This document shows, piece by piece, positions 1 to 8,222 of a stretch of 64,000 bases of DNA. The stretch lies in the NCBI RefSeq assembly GCF_022808775.1, contig NZ_JAKZLA010000003.1, positions 186,001 through 250,000 on the forward strand, read 5' to 3'. Both the position numbers and the translations under genes were made by a program. This stretch comes from Geothrix terrae. GTDB taxonomy: Bacteria; Acidobacteriota; Holophagae; Holophagales; Holophagaceae. Each line of letters starts with the position of its first letter. Position 1 is the stretch's first letter. The notes beneath the pieces were generated by a model. That model was not told the DNA's origin. It was given only the letters and a program-made list of their open reading frames with translations, and searched no databases.

Positions 1-1
1 C

Positions 2-637
2 AGCCTCGACACCCTGCGCCCCGACCGCTTCCGGGCTATCAGCGACACGGACCTGCCCCTCGACCGCGTGCTGGCGGGGGTGGCCGCCGCCCGGACCGCC
101 GGCTTCGGCCCCGTCAAGCTGAACTGCGTGCTCAAGCGCGGTGTGAACGACGACGAGATCCTCGACCTGGCCGCCTTCGCCCGCGAGGAAGGCCACACCC
201 TGCGCTTCATCGAGTTCATGGACGTGGGCACCACCAACGGCTGGCGGATGGAGGAAGTGGTGCCCGCCTCCCGGGTCCGGGCCCTTCTCCATGCCCACTG
301 GCCTCTGGAGCCCGTGGAGGCCGAGGGTGGCGCCGTGGCCCGCACCTGGCGCTATGGCGACGGGAAAGGCGAGGTGGGGCTCATCGCCTCCGTCACCGCC
401 CCCTTCTGCCGCGGCTGCGACCGCGCCCGCCTCTCGGCGGAAGGCCGTCTTTATACCTGCCTCTTCGCGGGGGACGGCCTCGACCTGAAGGGGTTCCTCC
501 GGAGCGGGCACGACGATCCGGGCCTGACGGCCCTGCTGGGCTTCCACTGGAAGCGGCGGAGCGATCACTATTCAGAGATCCGTCACGCCGCCACGCCCGG
601 CCTCCCCAAGGTGGAAATGTCCCGCATGGGGGGATGA
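2..637 (+). CDS. moaA: GTP 3',8-cyclase MoaA, C-terminal part
   Basis: Radical-SAM enzyme of the first step of molybdenum cofactor synthesis (GTP to 3',8-cyclo-GTP). The gene is cut by the left edge: the frame is open from base 2 and already reads SLDTLRPDRFRAIS, a typical MoaA core segment, so the N-terminal CxxxCxxC cluster lies outside the window. The C-terminal second Fe-S site is visible as CRGCDRARLSAEGRLYTC and the protein ends KVEMSRMGG, close to the usual MoaA terminus. It fits with moeA near 60 kb and the two molybdoenzymes between. The first in-window ATG (68) is internal and is not the start. Confidence 0.95.
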   Translation, partial: SLDTLRPDRFRAISDTDLPLDRVLAGVAAARTAGFGPVKLNCVLKRGVNDDEILDLAAFAREEGHTLRFIEFMDVGTTNGWRMEEVVPASRVRALLHAHWPLEPVEAEGGAVARTWRYGDGKGEVGLIASVTAPFCRGCDRARLSAEGRLYTCLFAGDGLDLKGFLRSGHDDPGLTALLGFHWKRRSDHYSEIRHAATPGLPKVEMSRMGG

Positions 638-671
638 CGCCCGGCCTTCGAACCGATTCCCGAGGTTCCCC

Positions 672-1658
672 ATGCGCATCCGTCCCCCCTTCGCGATCCT
701 CCTCCTGGCCGCGGGCCTGCTGGCGGCGCCGCCTGCGGCCGTCGTCCACGGCGGCGCCGGCAGCCCCCGAGCTCGCATGGACGGCACGGATCCGGCCGCG
801 GCGAAGGCCCTGGCGGCCCTGAAGGCCGGCGGCAGCGCCCTGGACGGTGCCCTGGCCGGCGTGGTGGCGCTGGAGGACGATCCCCGCTTCAACGCCGGCA
901 CCGGCGCCAACATCCGCCTCGATGGCAAGACCATCCAGATGGACGCCGCGTGCATGGACGGCGCCACCGGCGGCTACGGCGCCGTGGCCGCCATCGAGCG
1001 CGTGAAGAACCCCGTGCTGGTGGCCCGCAAGGTCATGGACACGCCCCACCTCCTCATCGTGGGCGAGGGCGCCACCCGCTTCGCCCGGGCCATGGGCTTC
1101 CCCGACTACGACCCCACCTGCGCCGAGAACAAGGCCCGCTTCCAGCGCGTGCAGGCCATCCTCAAGGGCTCCGACCCCCGCCAGATCGAGGCCTGGAAGC
1201 GCTACGACTGGAAGAAGGCCTGGAACTTCCCCACGCCCCTCAAGGAGGCGCTGGGCTCGCCCGACACCGTGGGCTGCGTCACCCGCGACGCGAAGGGGAA
1301 CTTCGCCGCCGCCATCAGCACCGGCGGCACCACCATCACCTTCTACGGCCGCGTGGGCGACGTGCCCATGTTCGGCGCCGGCATCTACGCCGGACCCAAG
1401 GGCGCCGTGGCCTGCACCGGCAACGGCGAGGACATCATCAAGCATCTGGTGGCCAAGACCACGTACGACCTGCTGGCCCAGGGCCTCCCCGCCCAGGAGG
1501 CCGTGGACCGCGCCCTCAAGGCCTTCCCGCCCACCATCGACCTCGGCCTCGTCGCCGTCGGCCCCGCCACCACCGGCGGCGGCTGCAACTACAGCGCTGA
1601 GAAGAAGGCCTTCGTCACCGACTACCGGAACCAGATGGCGTGGAGCGTCCGGGAATAG
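672..1658 (+). CDS. Isoaspartyl peptidase/L-asparaginase family Ntn-hydrolase, secreted
   Basis: Type 2 asparaginase (threonine Ntn-hydrolase) of 328 aa. Residues 1-23 look like a signal peptide, followed at once by the family's VHGGAG motif. RFNAGTGAN (72-80) and DTVGCV (198-203) are family motifs; Thr199 would become the N-terminal nucleophile after autoproteolysis, and STGG (216-219) is the substrate loop. It would cleave asparagine, isoaspartyl dipeptides or glycosyl-asparagine in the periplasm; the exact substrate cannot be told. A GAGG ribosome site precedes the ATG. It converges with the DAHP synthase gene, only 2 nt apart. Confidence 0.88.
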   Translation: MRIRPPFAILLLAAGLLAAPPAAVVHGGAGSPRARMDGTDPAAAKALAALKAGGSALDGALAGVVALEDDPRFNAGTGANIRLDGKTIQMDAACMDGATGGYGAVAAIERVKNPVLVARKVMDTPHLLIVGEGATRFARAMGFPDYDPTCAENKARFQRVQAILKGSDPRQIEAWKRYDWKKAWNFPTPLKEALGSPDTVGCVTRDAKGNFAAAISTGGTTITFYGRVGDVPMFGAGIYAGPKGAVACTGNGEDIIKHLVAKTTYDLLAQGLPAQEAVDRALKAFPPTIDLGLVAVGPATTGGGCNYSAEKKAFVTDYRNQMAWSVRE

Positions 1659-1660
1659 CC

Positions 1661-2989
1661 TCAGGCCCTCCGCATCATCTGCGCGATGAGAAACGCCATC
1701 TCCAGGCTCTGGCTGCGGTTGAGGCGGGGGTCGCAGCCGCTCTTGTAGGCGCGCTCCAGGTCGGCCTCGTCGAGGCCCTCCACGCCGCCGGTGCATTCGG
1801 TGACGGGCTCGCCGGTGAGCTCGAAGTGGACGGCGCGGAGCCGCGAGCCGTGGGCGCGGTGCACGTCGGCCACCTCCTGCAGCTCCTGGAGGATGTCGCC
1901 GAAGGCCCGGGTCTTGAGCCCCCCCTTGGTCGTCCGCCCGTTGCCGTGCATGGGGTCGCAGCTCCACAGCACGGGATGGCCTTCGGCCCTCGCAGCCTCG
2001 ATGAGCGCCGGGAGGACGCGCCCGGCCTTGCCGGCGCCGAAGCGGGTGATGAGGGTGAGGCGGCCCGGCTGGCGCTCCGGATCCAGCTTGGACAGCACCT
2101 GTCGCAGCTGCTCCGGCGTCATGGAGGCGCCGACCTTCAGGCCGATGGGGTTGGCCAGGCCGCGGATGTACTCCAGGTGGGCGCCGTCCAGCTGGCGGGT
2201 GCGCTCGCCGATCCAGAGGAAGTGCGCGCCCAGGTTGTAGTGGGCCTGCTTCTCCGGGACCCAGCGGGTCAGGGCCGTCTCGAAGGGCAGGTGCAGGGCC
2301 TCGTGGCTGGTGAACAGCTCGCCGGTGCGCAGGTGCTCGGGGAGGCCGCCCAGGCACTTCACGAAGTCCAGGGAGGCCCGCACCTGCTCCAGCGTCTCCA
2401 GGTAGTGGCCCGCGTCCTCGCGGCTCCAGGGCAGGTCCCAGTGCTCGGGGTTGTGCAGGTCCGCGAAGCCGCCATCCACCAGGGCCCGCAGGTGGTTGAG
2501 GGTGGCGGCGGCGCGGTGGTAGGCCTCCAGCAGGCGCCGGGGGTCGGGCTCGCGCTGGTCCGGATCGAGCCCGTTGATGAGGTCCCCGCGGTAGACAGGC
2601 ACCCGGCGGCCGTCCACCAGCTCCGTGTCCCCGCTGCGGGGCTTGGCGTACTGGCCCGCGATGCGGCCCAGATGCACCACGCCCGTGCGGCCGCCGTGGG
2701 TGATGAGCACGGACATCTGGAGCAGCACGCGCAGCTTGTCCTGGATGAGGGGCCCGCGGCAGTCCGCGAAGGCCTCGGCGCAGTCGCCGCCCTGGAGGAG
2801 GAAGCGCTTCCCTGCGGCGGCCTCGGCGATCAGGCTCCGGAGGTGGTCCACCTCCTCGGCCACCACCAGGGGCGGCAGCTCCCGCAGTTCCGCCAGGGCG
2901 GCATCCACGGCGGCGGCATCGCGGTAGCGCGGCTGCTGGGCCGCGGGCAGGCCGCGCCAGGAATCCGGGGCCCAGGTCATTCCCGTCAT
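1661..2989 (-). CDS. Class II 3-deoxy-7-phosphoheptulonate (DAHP) synthase
   Basis: First enzyme of the shikimate pathway, condensing PEP and erythrose 4-phosphate. The 442-aa protein is of the class II (plant/mycobacterial) type, with LLQGGDCAEAF near residue 70 and the metal/PEP-site motif WSCDPMHGNG. The start chosen is the ATG overlapping the pheA stop as ATGA, giving MTGMTWAPDSW; an ATG three codons later is possible. The frame is open further upstream but that runs through pheA. Translational coupling to pheA places both under the Phe attenuator upstream, so carbon entry is controlled with phenylalanine synthesis. Confidence 0.95.
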   Translation of the reverse strand: MTGMTWAPDSWRGLPAAQQPRYRDAAAVDAALAELRELPPLVVAEEVDHLRSLIAEAAAGKRFLLQGGDCAEAFADCRGPLIQDKLRVLLQMSVLITHGGRTGVVHLGRIAGQYAKPRSGDTELVDGRRVPVYRGDLINGLDPDQREPDPRRLLEAYHRAAATLNHLRALVDGGFADLHNPEHWDLPWSREDAGHYLETLEQVRASLDFVKCLGGLPEHLRTGELFTSHEALHLPFETALTRWVPEKQAHYNLGAHFLWIGERTRQLDGAHLEYIRGLANPIGLKVGASMTPEQLRQVLSKLDPERQPGRLTLITRFGAGKAGRVLPALIEAARAEGHPVLWSCDPMHGNGRTTKGGLKTRAFGDILQELQEVADVHRAHGSRLRAVHFELTGEPVTECTGGVEGLDEADLERAYKSGCDPRLNRSQSLEMAFLIAQMMRRA

Positions 2990-4083
2990 CGCGCCACCTC
3001 CGTGGCCCGCGGGTAGCTGCCCAGCACCTTCAGGGAGGCGCAGGCGCCCCGCAGTTCGGCGAGGGCCTCGGCCATGGAGGGCTCCTCCGCGTGGCCCTCC
3101 ACATCCAGGAAGAAGGCGTACTCCCACAGCTTGCGCCGGGTGGGCCGACTCTGGATGCGGCTGAGGTTGAGGCCCCGCCGGGCCAGGGGTTCCAGCAGGC
3201 GCAGCAGGGCGCCGGGACCGTCCTGGGCCATGGCCAACAGGGTGGTGCGGTCCCGGCCCGTGGGCTCGGCGGACTTGGGCCCCAGCACGAGGAAGCGCGT
3301 GGCGTTGGCGGCCAGGTCCTGGATCTTCGTCTCGGCTACGCGGAGGCCGAAGAGGTCCGCCGCCAGCTCCGAGGCCACGGCAGCGCCCTCGGCGTCCTCC
3401 CGGGCCAGGCGGGCGGCCTCCGAGGTCGAGGGCGCCTCGATGCGGTCCGCCCTGGGCAGGTGCGCCTCCAGCCAGCGGCGGCACTGGCCCAGGGCCTGGG
3501 GGTGGGAGTAGACCCGCCGCACGCCGCCCATGTCCAGGCCGGGGCGCAGCAGCAGGGCCTGGTCCACGGGCAGGAGGATCTCCGCGCAGATGGCCAGGGG
3601 GCTGTCGAGGAAGGCATCGAGCGTGGAATCCACCGCACCCTCGGTGGCGTTCTCCACGGGCACCACGCCGTAGTCGGCCCGCTGGCGCTCCACGGCCTGG
3701 AACACCGCCTGGATGGTGCCCTGGGGCAGGGCCTGGCCGGAGCCGCCGAACTGGTGGCGCGCCGCCAGGTGGGTGAAGGTGCCCTCGGGCCCCAGGAAGG
3801 CCACCCGCAGCGGCTTCTCCAGGCTGAGGCAGGCGCTCATGATCTCCTGGAAGACCGTGCGCACGGCCGGGGCCGGGAAGGGCCCGGCGCTGGCGGCCTC
3901 CAGGCGGGCGAGCACCTCCCGCTCCCGGGCGGGGGCATGGAAGGGGGCCTCCGGCGCGGCGGCGGTCTTGAGGCGGCCCACTTCAGCCGCCAGGGCCGCC
4001 CGGCGGTTCAGCAGGGCCAGCACCTGGTCGTCCACGGCATCGATGGCCTGCCGGAGGCCGGGGAGGGACGGGATCTCGGTCAT
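2986..4083 (-). CDS. pheA: Bifunctional chorismate mutase/prephenate dehydratase (P-protein)
   Basis: Makes phenylpyruvate from chorismate. The 365-aa protein has an AroQ-type chorismate mutase domain (about 1-90; LRQAIDAVDDQVLALLNRRA), a prephenate dehydratase domain (about 92-275; FLGPEGTFTH, VPVENATEGAVDSTLD, catalytic NATRF) and a C-terminal ACT domain (about 280-360; GALLRLLEPLARRGLNLSRI then QSRP in place of the usual ESRP). The ACT domain gives allosteric Phe inhibition. A strong AGGAGG precedes the ATG. It is the first gene after the leader peptide and terminator, and its stop overlaps the DAHP synthase start. Confidence 0.96.
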   Translation of the reverse strand: MTEIPSLPGLRQAIDAVDDQVLALLNRRAALAAEVGRLKTAAAPEAPFHAPAREREVLARLEAASAGPFPAPAVRTVFQEIMSACLSLEKPLRVAFLGPEGTFTHLAARHQFGGSGQALPQGTIQAVFQAVERQRADYGVVPVENATEGAVDSTLDAFLDSPLAICAEILLPVDQALLLRPGLDMGGVRRVYSHPQALGQCRRWLEAHLPRADRIEAPSTSEAARLAREDAEGAAVASELAADLFGLRVAETKIQDLAANATRFLVLGPKSAEPTGRDRTTLLAMAQDGPGALLRLLEPLARRGLNLSRIQSRPTRRKLWEYAFFLDVEGHAEEPSMAEALAELRGACASLKVLGSYPRATEVAR

Positions 4084-4102
4084 GGGGTCCTCCTGAAATG
4101 CG

Positions 4103-4131
4103 AAAACCCCCGAGCCTTGCGGTCTCGGGGG
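4103..4131 (-). terminator. pheA attenuator terminator
   Basis: On the minus strand CCCCCGAG and CTCGGGGG form a perfect 8-bp GC-rich stem with a 9-nt loop, followed by TTTT, about 20 nt before the pheA start. An alternative pairing exists: CTCGGG inside the leader (4178-4183) can pair with CCCGAG of the terminator's 5' arm. This is the antiterminator/terminator arrangement of amino-acid attenuators. Confidence 0.85.
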
Positions 4132-4155
4132 CGATGGTTCGAAGCGGTTCCGGTT

Positions 4156-4221
4156 CTAGACGCCGCCTACCCTCGCACCCGAGGTGCGAAAGCTAAAGAA
4201 GAAGGCGCGGGAGGCGGTCAT
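4156..4221 (-). CDS. pheL: Phe-rich leader peptide of the pheA attenuator
   Basis: A 21-codon ORF starting ATG-ACC-GCC and ending TAG, 25 nt before the terminator stem. Residues 7-11 are FFFSF, encoded TTC TTC TTT AGC TTT, so four of five consecutive codons are Phe. Directly after them a hairpin CGCACC-TCG-GGTGCG (4174-4188) acts as arm 1:2. Ribosome stalling on the Phe codons would cover arm 1 and free arm 2 to pair with the terminator's 5' arm. Function is inferred from this architecture; the ribosome site before the ATG is weak. Confidence 0.82.
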   Translation of the reverse strand: MTASRAFFFSFRTSGARVGGV

Positions 4222-4274
4222 CACGGTCTAGACACCTTGCCGGAAAAGGCCTTGGCCTGCAAGGGAATTCAGGG

Positions 4275-4380
4275 GAAACGCGAAGGGCGCGAATGAAGGC
4301 GCGAAGACCGCGGACAGAAGTTCGGCCCAAGGAGGACACCTTTTCAGCCTTCGCGCTTTTCTTAGCGCCCTTCGCGTTCC
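4275..4380. repeat. Long imperfect palindrome, intergenic
   Basis: The left arm (4275-4306) and the reverse complement of the right arm (about 4347-4380) match over about 32 nt, both built from GCGCGAAGG-like units such as AACGCGAAGGGCGC. It lies between pheA's leader and the downstream end of the hypothetical gene at 4400. It resembles the dispersed REP-like palindromes of many GC-rich genomes and could fold as a large mRNA hairpin. It is a relative in style, not in sequence, of the palindrome at 37356. Confidence 0.7.
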
Positions 4381-4399
4381 GCCTTTGCTATTCCTGGCC

Positions 4400-4846
4400 T
4401 CAGGCCCCGAGGCAGGCCAGGACCTCGGCCAGGCAGGCGGTCCACACCTCGTCGGGGGTCTCGTCCAGGAAGAACTCCACGGCATGGCCGGCGGGCCGGG
4501 CCTCGGGGTGCTGCGACCAGGCTTCGAAGAGGGCGTCCAGGGGGGCGGCGTCCAGGGCGTTGCGGCGGAGCTTGTGGGATTTCCGCGTGCGGTCGGGATC
4601 GGGCCCGCGCAGGCAGACGCCCTCCCGGCGGGTCGCCACGAAGGTGAAGACCTGCACCCACTTGCCGTCCATGAGCTGGTTGAAGTGGAAGAAGGCCCCG
4701 TGGTGGCTGCGGGAATAGTCGAACACCCGGTGCTTCCCCCGCCACTTGGCCGCCCAGAGGGTGAGGATGGCGGCCAGCCGGGCCCGCTCCGAGGCATGCT
4801 TCAGGCAGCTCTGGGCGTAGGGCAGGAATTCGTCGAGCAGGTCCAC
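4400..4846 (-). CDS. Hypothetical protein, 148 aa
   Basis: I do not recognise this family. The start is a GTG with GGAGG seven nt upstream. The protein is soluble-looking and rich in aromatic and basic residues (FDYSRSHHGAFFHFNQLMDGKWVQVF, given here only in part: HHGAFFHFN), with no signal peptide or membrane segment. It ends just before the palindrome at 4275-4380. It is transcribed alone, in the same direction as pheA but separated from it by the attenuator leader. Confidence 0.65.
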   Translation of the reverse strand: MDLLDEFLPYAQSCLKHASERARLAAILTLWAAKWRGKHRVFDYSRSHHGAFFHFNQLMDGKWVQVFTFVATRREGVCLRGPDPDRTRKSHKLRRNALDAAPLDALFEAWSQHPEARPAGHAVEFFLDETPDEVWTACLAEVLACLGA

Positions 4847-5032
4847 AGGGAGGCCTCCGGGGCCTCCACCCTACCGCAGGCCCGGTCTCACCCGGGACGC
4901 CATTCCACGCAACCTGCCGCGGCTGAGGACGCCCCCTCTTGGACGAGGGCGATGTGGCGGAATCGATTCAGAGTCTCGATCCGGCCACATCACCTCCCGC
5001 CGCTCCCCCGCCGGGCCCAGAAGGAGGTCCCG

Positions 5033-5152
5033 ATGGCCCCTGCGGTCCCACTGCCTGGAGGTGTTCTCCGGAAGCCCTTCCGAAGGGGCCAGTTGGTGAC
5101 CCGGGTGCGGTGGCCCCCTGGTGGCAGGGGCCGGATATTAACAACCAAATAA
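5033..5152 (+). CDS. Possible small basic protein or leader ORF, 39 aa
   Basis: The ORF starts ATG-GCC-CCT with an excellent AAGGAGG five nt upstream and ends TAA. The product is Arg/Gly/Pro-rich (RKPFRRGQLV, RWPPGGRGR), so GC bias could explain it. Nothing homologous is recognised. It sits about 140 nt before the hemerythrin-Nfn fusion. Confidence 0.25.
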   Translation: MAPAVPLPGGVLRKPFRRGQLVTRVRWPPGGRGRILTTK

Positions 5153-5202
5153 TCCATACAGAATGATTGATACCCTAGCTAAGTCCTTATGATTCCAGGC
5201 CC

Positions 5203-5220
5203 CTGTGGCATGAGTCACAA
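5203..5220. promoter_or_regulatory. Degenerate Crp/Fnr-type box before the hemerythrin fusion
   Basis: CTGTGG-N6-TCACAA: the right half is a perfect TCACAA, the left half matches TTGTGA at four of six positions. It is centred about 83 nt before the ATG at 5295. The assignment rests on similarity to the better boxes at 14064, 17040, 20210 and 62049. Confidence 0.4.
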
Positions 5221-5294
5221 GTGTCCCCGATTAGGTTTTTAGACACAGAAATCCCCGGGCGGTCATCGCATGCTGAACGGATCTGGAGGCATCC

Positions 5295-8072
5295 ATGTCC
5301 GACCCGGCCCGCCCGCTCATCACCGCCGAGAACCTGCCCGCGCCGCACTGGCATGCCACCCACCAGGAAGCCCAGAAGCAGCTGACCGACATGGCCAAGG
5401 CCATCGGGGCCGGAGACTGGAAGCGCGTGGATCAGGGTGCACGCTGGGTCTACGAGGAGCTCAAGCCTCACAACGAGGCCGAGGAGCGGGAGCTGCTGCC
5501 CCTGCTGGAGGAGCTCGGGGCCGAGGCCCTGGTGCAGCGCATCCAGGACGAGCACCGCCAGATGTGGGACCTCACCCTCCAGTTGCTCTCCGAGATCGAC
5601 GAAGGCCAGGTCCGGGCGCCCCAGGCCCTCACGCTCCAGGGGCAGCGGCTCGTGGACCTGGTCCGCGACCACATCGAGATGGAGGAGCGGCTCATGCTGC
5701 CCCTCCTGAAGGGCAGGTCCATGTACTGGTCCGACGAGGAGACCCAGGACGGCTACCTCATCCTCGAGAAGAAGCTCATCGCCCCCGAGACCTGGTCCTT
5801 CATCGTGCAGGCGCCCCAGGTGGCCCGCGGCCGCAAGCCCGGCCAGTTCTTCATGGTGGCCCCCTTCCCCGAGAGCGAGCGCATCCCCCTCACCCTGGCG
5901 GGTGGCGACGCGAAGAAGGGCTACATCCACTTCATCATGCAGGAGGTGGGCGCCACCACGAAGGCCATGGGCAGGCTCAGCGCCGGCGACCGCCTCTTCG
6001 CCGTGGCTGGCCCCATGGGCACGCCGACGGAGCTGATGGAGGAGGGCACCATCGTGCTGATGGCGGGCGGCTACGGCTCCGCCGCCATCCTGCCCGCCGC
6101 CGAAGAACTCCACGCCCAGGGCCGCCGGGTCATCACCATCCTGGGCGGCCGCAGCAAGGAGCGCGTGCTGCTGGCCGACGAGCTGGGCGCCGCCTCCGCC
6201 GAGCTCATCGTCACCACGGACGACGGCACCCTGGGCCGCCAGGGCCTGGTGACCGACGCCCTCAAGGACATCATCGCCCGCGAGAAGGTCGCCCAGGTGG
6301 TGGCCGTGGGCCCCCTGCCCATGATGCGGGCCGTCTCGGACCTGACCAAGCCCCACGGCATCTTCACCCTGGTGAGCCTCAATGCGCTCATGGTGGACGG
6401 CACGGGCATGTGCGGCGGCTGCCGCGTCAGCGTGGGCGGCCAGACCAAGTTCGCCTGCTTCGACGGCCCCGACTTCGACGGCCACCAGGTGGACTTCAAC
6501 ATGCTCCGCATGCGCCAGGACTGGTACAAGGCGGAGGAGCACGACGCCTGCGATCCCTCCGAGTGCAAGATCGGCCGCGTGGCCGCCACGGGCCCCGTGG
6601 ACTACTCCAAGTACCTGAACGAGCCCGTCACCGAGCTGGACTGGCAGAACCTGGATCTGAACACCATCAAGCCCAGCCAGAAGATGAAGATCCCCCGCCA
6701 GGAGATGGCCTGCCAGCCGCCTGAGCTGCGCGTGTGCAACTTCGACGAGGTGAGCCTGGGGCTGTCACCCGAGCAGGCCCGGCTCGAGGCCGCCCGCTGC
6801 ATCCAGTGCAAGCACCCCGCCTGCATCGAGGGCTGCCCGGTCAACATCAACATCCCCGCCTTCCTCATGGAGATCGTCCACGAGGATCCACAGGGCGCCG
6901 CCCGCATCATCAAGGAGAGCTCCTCGCTGGGTTCCGTCTGCGGCCGCGTCTGCCCGCAGGAGAAGCAGTGCGAGATCAAGTGCGTGGTGGGCATCAAGGG
7001 CCTGCCCGTCTCCATCGGCCGCCTGGAGCGCTATGCCTCCGACTCCATGCTGGGCTCGGACGAGCTGCCCCCGGTCGAGGCCCCCACGGGCAAGAAGGTG
7101 GCCGTCATCGGCGCGGGCCCCGCGGGCCTCACGGTGGCCGGCGAGCTCATCAAGAAGGGCCACCAGGTCACGGTCTACGACGCCCTCCACAAGCCGGGCG
7201 GCGTGATGCTCTACGGCATCCCCGAATTCCGCCTGCCCAACAAGATCGTGGACCAGGAAGTGGGGACCCTCCGCCGCCTGGGCGTGAAGTTCATCATGAA
7301 CACCCTCGTGGGCCGCAGCATGACCCTCGATGACCTGCGCAAGGACCACGACGCCATCTTCATGGGCACCGGCGCCGGCCTGCCCAAGATGATGGGCATC
7401 CCGGGCGAGGAGTACAAGGGCGTCTACACCGCCAACGAGTTCCTCACCCGCATCAACCTCATGCGCGCCGACCTCTTCCCGGAGTACGGCACGCCGGTGA
7501 CCGTCGGCAAGAACGTCATCATCGTCGGCGCCGGCAACACGGCCATGGATGCCTCCCGCGCCGCCCGCCGCATGGGCGCGGAGAAGGTCACGGTGGTCTA
7601 CCGCCGCACGGTGAAGGAATCCACCGCCCGCAAGGAGGAGCTGGAGCACGCCATGGAGGAGGGGGTGGAATTCAAGTACCTCACCACACCGGTGCAGCTC
7701 CACGGCAACGACAAGGGCTGGATGACCCACGCCGAGTGCGCGGTCATGGAGCTGGGCGAGCCCGGCCCTGACGGCCGCCGCAGCCCCAAGATGACCGACG
7801 AGCGCATCATGATCCCCTGCGACACCCTGGTGGTGGCCCTGGGCTTCGATGTGAACCCCCTCATCGCCCAGACCGACAAGGGCCTCAAGACCCTCAAGGG
7901 CGGCGTTGTTGTCGTCGACAACGAAACCGGCGAGACCTCCCTCCCCGGCGTCTTCGCCGGCGGGGACGTCATCACCGGCGGCGCCACCGTGATCCTGGCC
8001 ATGGGTCAGGGCCGCCGGGCCGCCGCCGCCATCCACCGCCGCCTCGTGGGAGCACCCCAGCCTGCGGTCTGA
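5295..8072 (+). CDS. Hemerythrin domain fused to NfnA-like and NfnB-like subunits
   Basis: A 925-aa three-part fusion. Residues 1-145 are a hemerythrin-like four-helix bundle with candidate diiron ligands His20/His23, His59-Glu63, His87 and His126-Glu130. Residues about 155-430 are an NfnA/dihydroorotate-dehydrogenase-electron-transfer-like FAD/NAD module with a [2Fe-2S] site (MCGGC about 372, FACFDGPDFDGH). Residues about 445-925 are NfnB/GltD-like, with Fe-S cysteines (CIQCKHPACIEGCP about 502; CGRVCPQEKQCEIKC about 548), an FAD site GAGPAG (about 604) and a nucleotide site GAGNTA (about 745). Nfn enzymes couple ferredoxin, NADH and NADPH. The hemerythrin could bind O2 or NO. GGAGG precedes the ATG. 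Confidence 0.9.
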   Translation: MSDPARPLITAENLPAPHWHATHQEAQKQLTDMAKAIGAGDWKRVDQGARWVYEELKPHNEAEERELLPLLEELGAEALVQRIQDEHRQMWDLTLQLLSEIDEGQVRAPQALTLQGQRLVDLVRDHIEMEERLMLPLLKGRSMYWSDEETQDGYLILEKKLIAPETWSFIVQAPQVARGRKPGQFFMVAPFPESERIPLTLAGGDAKKGYIHFIMQEVGATTKAMGRLSAGDRLFAVAGPMGTPTELMEEGTIVLMAGGYGSAAILPAAEELHAQGRRVITILGGRSKERVLLADELGAASAELIVTTDDGTLGRQGLVTDALKDIIAREKVAQVVAVGPLPMMRAVSDLTKPHGIFTLVSLNALMVDGTGMCGGCRVSVGGQTKFACFDGPDFDGHQVDFNMLRMRQDWYKAEEHDACDPSECKIGRVAATGPVDYSKYLNEPVTELDWQNLDLNTIKPSQKMKIPRQEMACQPPELRVCNFDEVSLGLSPEQARLEAARCIQCKHPACIEGCPVNINIPAFLMEIVHEDPQGAARIIKESSSLGSVCGRVCPQEKQCEIKCVVGIKGLPVSIGRLERYASDSMLGSDELPPVEAPTGKKVAVIGAGPAGLTVAGELIKKGHQVTVYDALHKPGGVMLYGIPEFRLPNKIVDQEVGTLRRLGVKFIMNTLVGRSMTLDDLRKDHDAIFMGTGAGLPKMMGIPGEEYKGVYTANEFLTRINLMRADLFPEYGTPVTVGKNVIIVGAGNTAMDASRAARRMGAEKVTVVYRRTVKESTARKEELEHAMEEGVEFKYLTTPVQLHGNDKGWMTHAECAVMELGEPGPDGRRSPKMTDERIMIPCDTLVVALGFDVNPLIAQTDKGLKTLKGGVVVVDNETGETSLPGVFAGGDVITGGATVILAMGQGRRAAAAIHRRLVGAPQPAV

Positions 8073-8222
8073 CCACCGGACCAACTGTGATGAAATTGAC
8101 CCAGCCATCAGATATGATGAGCCTGCCGTGTCGTCTGTACCGGCCCCCTTCTCCACTGCATTACCTGTCGTGAGATCTGTTCTCGAATACGCCCCGCGTA
8201 CCACCCCGGAAGGAGCGAAACC

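Larger units (their letters stand above)
4847..5294. other. 448-nt intergenic region with possible small ORF and promoter of the hemerythrin fusion
   Basis: Between the divergent gene at 4846 and the ATG at 5295. It holds a possible 39-codon ORF (5033-5152), a GGCCCC/GGGGCC hairpin at about 5112-5131, an AT-rich stretch at 5134-5200 and a degenerate Crp/Fnr box at 5203-5220. I recognise no riboswitch class. Confidence 0.5.

Noticed and set aside
393-2357. 654-codon minus-strand open frame across moaA and the Ntn-hydrolase
   Set aside because: Low-complexity Pro/Arg/Ala/Gly translation, antisense to two clear genes; a high-GC shadow frame.
4939-5166. 75-codon plus-strand ORF before the hemerythrin fusion
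   Set aside because: No ribosome site, Pro/Gly-rich; the overlapping 5033 ORF has the better start and is itself doubtful.
4900-5294. Molybdenum cofactor or other riboswitch before 5295
   Set aside because: Hairpins are present but none of the conserved loops I know for Moco, cobalamin, TPP or FMN riboswitches.
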